NCBI GenBank assembly: GCA_022508725.1
Contig: JAFLUR010000087.1
Coordinates: 1-8,480 of the forward strand
DNA: 8,480 bases
Reading direction: 5' to 3'
Origin: Oscillospiraceae bacterium
Lineage (GTDB): Bacteria; Bacillota; Clostridia; UBA1381
Positions 5,186 to 8,480 of this stretch are shown piece by piece. Position 1 is the stretch's first letter; each line of letters begins with the position of its first letter. Under the pieces are notes generated by a model that was not told the origin of the DNA, made no database searches, and saw nothing but the letters and a program-made list of their open reading frames with translations. The translations under genes were made by a program, and so were the position numbers.

Positions 5186-8113
5186 TTATTTTAACGAAAT
5201 AAGCTTACCGCTTGACTTTTCTATTACGGCTTCTATGAATATACCCTCGTTTACCTCCGATTTTGCGGTCGCCTCGTAACAGCCCGTAAGCTCGTTATAG
5301 AATACGCTGAATTTACCGAAACCGAACAGGAAATCCTCTCCGTAGTTTATCGCAAAGAATGTTTCGGCGAGCTTTTCGGCGGCTGCGGCGTCGGGAACTG
5401 CGTTTTCACCGGGCAGAGAACCGTCCGGATACGCGGCTATACCGTCAAAAACCTTTTCCGGCGATTTTATGCTTATAAGCTTGATCGATTCATCATAGTC
5501 AAAATCCAGCGACATACATTCGGCAAAAGCTCTTATGGGTATCATGGTGGTATTATTCAAAATAACCGCGGTCGTGTCTATCTTTTTTACCGATGAATTT
5601 ATTCTGACCTCATCGGAGTCTATGGTATATACGATAGTGTCTCCGTTATAGTAGATATTTACGGTGCGTTTATCGGGATTCCATATGACCTTTGCGCCGA
5701 AATATTCACTCAAAAGTCTTACCGGAACGACCGTTCTGTCGTTTATTATTGCGGTTATGCCGTCAAGCGACATGATCTCATCGTTTACCCTCATGAAGCT
5801 TGATTTTGACAGGTCCTCGTCATAAAGAAGCTTATATCTGTTATTTATATAAACATCCTTGTTTTTTAATGTTACGGATGTTATCTTTTCATCAAAATCA
5901 ATGCTGTGCCATTTAAGAGCCGTTTTTGAAAGATACAGCGTATTTGCGGAGGCATAGAAATAGTAATCGCCTATCGTGTCTATGTAAAGCGGCTTTTCGG
6001 TCACGGAAGAAATTTTTCCTGAGATTGTTTTGCTTTCCTTTTCGTCAAAATACAGATTTTCCTCGCCGCCGTTTTCCGGTTCGACGGGGGGATACGCCGT
6101 TTTTACATAATCAACACCGTCCGTGCTTACATAATGCTCTCCGCCCTTTGACGTAACGGAGAATATGCCGCCGTTGTCGATGGGCATATCATAGCTGTTG
6201 GTATCAAGCGTTTTCCAGCGGTCGGTATCCTCGCTGTAATATATGTAATTGTCGGTTTTTACATAATATTTTCCTCTTGCAAACGCTATCTCGTTCGGGT
6301 ATTCGTCAAAGGTGTATCGTCCGGTCACATTGAAATTTTTGTCGAGAAAATAGACCGTATGATAATAATTGAGTATATTTGAATAGTATGCCGGCGATGT
6401 TTGATATTCGGAGCATTTTGCCATATATCCCCTGTCGGTCGCCGCTATGTCATAGTTATTCCAGTTTCCCCTGAAAATTTCCTTTGTTGTTTGGGAAAGC
6501 TCGTGCCGGGTCCAGTTCTCTCTGTCGTATGAGGTATATATTTCCTCGCCCGCCCATTTGAAATATTCGCCGCCGGTAAATTTATCGGGGGTGATTTTAT
6601 AAAGCCTCGTATCGTCAAGCACGCTCATATCGGCGGGAGTATCGGTGATAACAAAGCTGTTTTCCATTCCGCCGGGATAATTCATCGGAAGCAGGACTTC
6701 TATCATAAACGAGGTTTCGGTGTCGGGCGGGAGCTTTATGCACGCCATGGTATCCTCTCTTTTTTCCTCGCTTCTTCCTTTAAGGAGCGAGTATTCGCCC
6801 ACATATTCACCCTTTTCATCGCGCACGTTCACTATATTGTTTGCGGTGGTGCGCAGATTGTAGTTAAAATATCTGACGCGCGAGGATGTGTTTTTTATGC
6901 TGACGACATAATTTACCCCGATGCCGTAGTTTCCGAGATGACAGCCGAAAGCGTCGTAATTTACCGTTCCGTCGGGTATTCTGTAGTTCGGTTTATAATC
7001 ATCCGGGCTTACCTCCATGCCGTCAAGATATTCCGCCGTGTCCGAATGAGTCGTATCGAAATACCATGTTTCCTCCCGGTCGGATTCGGGAACGTTTTTA
7101 CCGTAATATTCCGCTTTGGACGGGTCGTCGTAATATATTTTTATCATTTCGGACTCGCTGCACACTGCGCTTGACCACGCATCGGTCTGCGGATTGAGAT
7201 GTGTGAACCATTTTTCAACGGTATTTCCGCCCGGAGTGACCTGATTGTACAGGGTCACGGGCAGCAGCGATCCGCTCAGGACCGAATCGTCCACGGTATA
7301 TTCCATTTTTTCGGAATACATAAACGGAAGCGTGTCCGCAAGTCCCTTATGCTCGCGGTCACGGTGGTATGCGCCGAATTTCGCCTCGGGATCGTTCAGA
7401 CTCCTGTCACCGACGGTACCGTTTGAACGCAGTGCGGCAACATCTATCTCCGCGCTGCCGGATAATATCTCAAAATCGGCAAGTATCTGTACGGGTTTGA
7501 GCCATGCTATGGAACGGTAATTGTCTATGTATTTGCTGAGCCACATTTCCTCGCCCTTTTTAAGCTCGATTTTTACTTCCTTAAATTCCGCGGGCTTATA
7601 TTCGGTATCGGCGTTAAGCTGCCGTATCGGTCTTTGCATATAGTCTGCGACCGCCTGTATGCATCCCCAGTCGCCCTCCTCCTTCATCAACATTCCGTTT
7701 TCGTAGAATATGCTGAGCTCGGGGGTTTCAAATGCCGCGGAGGAAAGCGATATGACCGTGTCCTCTTCCGCAAGGAAACGAACATCGACTTCAATATCAA
7801 AGCCCGCTTCGGTTATCATTCCGTCCGCATTTCTGAGCTCCGTATGATTTAGGTGCGATGCGTAGAGCGAGTATTTGCCGGCGGACATGGAAAGATTTGT
7901 CATAAGATATTCCGGCTCGGGATTGGAAGTGTCCGACAGTCTTTCGCGTCTTACGGATTCATTATTGTTGCAGTAAATAAACGTGCCTCCGCCGGCGGGA
8001 GAAAATTTCAGATCGACGGGTTCGGTTTTCGCGTAAGCCGAAAATGTCAGAGTCGCGGCAAGAATTAGCGCCGCCGGAACAAGAAGCGTTTTTTTTATGT
8101 TACCGAATTTCAT
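5186..8113 (-). CDS. Large secreted protein with Asp-box-like repeats and copper-amine-oxidase-N1-like (stalk) domain
   Basis: 975 residues. The signal peptide (1-28) has a basic start, a hydrophobic core and a SAYA cleavage motif. Residues 30-500 are beta-rich with no family I recognise. Residues about 500-770 contain spaced Asp-box-like motifs: YTSYDRENWTRH (526-537), YYSEDTDRWKTL (625-636), YVSTDGVDYVKT (661-672) and the degenerate YLSKTALKWHSI (727-738), suggesting a beta-propeller. Residues about 776-884 match the copper amine oxidase N-terminal-like domain (PF07833), with two half-repeats holding RTVVPVRLLSEYFGAKVIW (793-811) and TTMIPIRAFAE (855-865). This domain is common in clostridial envelope proteins and does not imply oxidase activity. 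The C-terminal 70 residues (AEKLAETFFAINYGEDF onward, ending in EAVIEKSSGKLISL) resemble small NTF2-fold or PepSY-like domains. The start is supported by AAAGGA ten bases upstream. It is probably a cell-surface protein; ligand unknown. Confidence 0.88.
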   Translation of the reverse strand: MKFGNIKKTLLVPAALILAATLTFSAYAKTEPVDLKFSPAGGGTFIYCNNNESVRRERLSDTSNPEPEYLMTNLSMSAGKYSLYASHLNHTELRNADGMITEAGFDIEVDVRFLAEEDTVISLSSAAFETPELSIFYENGMLMKEEGDWGCIQAVADYMQRPIRQLNADTEYKPAEFKEVKIELKKGEEMWLSKYIDNYRSIAWLKPVQILADFEILSGSAEIDVAALRSNGTVGDRSLNDPEAKFGAYHRDREHKGLADTLPFMYSEKMEYTVDDSVLSGSLLPVTLYNQVTPGGNTVEKWFTHLNPQTDAWSSAVCSESEMIKIYYDDPSKAEYYGKNVPESDREETWYFDTTHSDTAEYLDGMEVSPDDYKPNYRIPDGTVNYDAFGCHLGNYGIGVNYVVSIKNTSSRVRYFNYNLRTTANNIVNVRDEKGEYVGEYSLLKGRSEEKREDTMACIKLPPDTETSFMIEVLLPMNYPGGMENSFVITDTPADMSVLDDTRLYKITPDKFTGGEYFKWAGEEIYTSYDRENWTRHELSQTTKEIFRGNWNNYDIAATDRGYMAKCSEYQTSPAYYSNILNYYHTVYFLDKNFNVTGRYTFDEYPNEIAFARGKYYVKTDNYIYYSEDTDRWKTLDTNSYDMPIDNGGIFSVTSKGGEHYVSTDGVDYVKTAYPPVEPENGGEENLYFDEKESKTISGKISSVTEKPLYIDTIGDYYFYASANTLYLSKTALKWHSIDFDEKITSVTLKNKDVYINNRYKLLYDEDLSKSSFMRVNDEIMSLDGITAIINDRTVVPVRLLSEYFGAKVIWNPDKRTVNIYYNGDTIVYTIDSDEVRINSSVKKIDTTAVILNNTTMIPIRAFAECMSLDFDYDESIKLISIKSPEKVFDGIAAYPDGSLPGENAVPDAAAAEKLAETFFAINYGEDFLFGFGKFSVFYNELTGCYEATAKSEVNEGIFIEAVIEKSSGKLISLK

Positions 8114-8235
8114 ATTGCAAAAATCCTTTCTGAAAAATATATATTTCTTTGGATACTCTTAATAAAAATCCTTTTCGTAACCGATACAAAATCGATAAAA
8201 TTTATTAGGCATCCTTGCCGGCGCATTATGCCGAT
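8114..8235 (-). promoter_or_regulatory. Long 5' leader of the 975-residue protein gene
   Basis: From the predicted transcription start near 8235 to the start codon is about 120 nt. It opens with a GGCAT/ATGCC stem (8232-8228 with 8212-8208) enclosing GCCGGC, then a small CGAT/ATCG hairpin. AAAGGATTTTT occurs twice, once as the Shine-Dalgarno region. I recognise no known riboswitch and no internal terminator. Confidence 0.3.
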
Positions 8236-8241
8236 AACACT

Positions 8242-8270
8242 ATTATACAATTCTTTATGTCGTTTGTCAA
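8242..8270 (-). promoter_or_regulatory. Consensus sigma-A promoter of the 975-residue protein gene
   Basis: The minus strand carries TTGACA (8270-8265), a 17-bp spacer and TATAAT (8247-8242). Both hexamers match the sigma-A consensus exactly at the optimal spacing. Expected start is near 8235, about 120 nt before the ATG at 8113. This predicts strong vegetative transcription unless a repressor acts. Confidence 0.88.
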
Positions 8271-8328
8271 ATATTATAACGGGATCCCGATAAAAACTTA
8301 CGAAAATATAAATCCGAATAACTTCAGA

Positions 8329-8373
8329 CCGGATATTTTTGAAAAATGACCGGAATAATATCCGGAATAATAT
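8329..8373. repeat. Small inverted repeat and perfect 12-bp tandem repeat
   Basis: CCGG-N2-ATTTTT-G-AAAAAT-N2-CCGG (8329-8353) is a short hairpin. Its right CCGG starts two perfect tandem copies of CCGGAATAATAT (8350-8361 and 8362-8373). The surrounding 8271-8426 is AT-rich and shows no gene on either strand. Confidence 0.55.
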
Positions 8374-8426
8374 TTATAATAATATATGGAAATAATATTT
8401 ATTACACTTGCGGAATTATTTTTTAA

Positions 8427-8480
8427 GAGCCTGTTTAGTATCCGGGGATTACCGGATTTTTGAGCGGATTTTTCTGCCGG
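8427..8480. mobile_element. MITE-like fold-back element, partial copy at window edge
   Basis: From GAGCCTGTT at 8427 to the window end, 47 of 54 bases match the minus-strand reading of the right end of the 3499-3660 element (3660 down to 3607). All seven differences are transitions. It is preceded by TAA, the same triplet that adjoins the matching end of the first copy when read in the same direction. Only this end is visible, so the copy's length and its other end are unknown. Confidence 0.68.

Overview
The window looks like a chromosomal stretch of an anaerobic, endospore-forming member of the Clostridia (Bacillota). The grounds are a SpoIID sporulation transglycosylase, strong Shine-Dalgarno sequences, consensus sigma-A promoters, Firmicutes-type U-tailed terminators, and a large secreted protein with a copper-amine-oxidase-N1-like (stalk) domain. 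Taxonomy below class level is not supported by what can be seen. Every recognisable gene, including the tRNA, lies on the minus strand, so transcription runs from high to low coordinates.

Layout from the 5' end of transcription (right edge) to the left edge. 8427-8480 is the edge of a dispersed inverted-repeat element, next to an AT-rich stretch with a small hairpin and a perfect 12-bp tandem repeat (8329-8373). A perfect consensus sigma-A promoter (8270-8242) and a leader of about 120 nt drive a 975-residue secreted protein (8113-5186) with Asp-box-like repeats, a copper-amine-oxidase-N1-like domain and a small C-terminal alpha/beta domain. Only 75 nt later comes a translationally coupled pair of half-size CHR-family (chromate-transporter-type) membrane proteins (5110-4517 and 4524-3946), with no clear terminator in the gap, so the three may be co-transcribed. 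Next is tRNA-Ser(GGA) (3865-3778), with its own near-perfect promoter and a strong terminator.

Between the tRNA terminator and the next gene sits a 162-bp fold-back element (3499-3660) with GAGCCTGTT ends. It resembles a MITE, and its right end is repeated at the right edge of the window. It lies 34 bp upstream of a DUF815-family AAA+ ATPase gene (3464-2313). Then come a secreted proline-rich-linker protein with two beta-rich modules (2189-1014), a strong hairpin terminator (926-988), and the 5' part of spoIID (877-1), which runs off the left edge.

Most of this is ordinary housekeeping, envelope and sporulation content. No coherent new multi-gene system could be supported. The items most worth a second look are the fold-back repeat family, the architecture of the 975-residue secreted protein, and an unusual U73 discriminator base in the tRNA-Ser.
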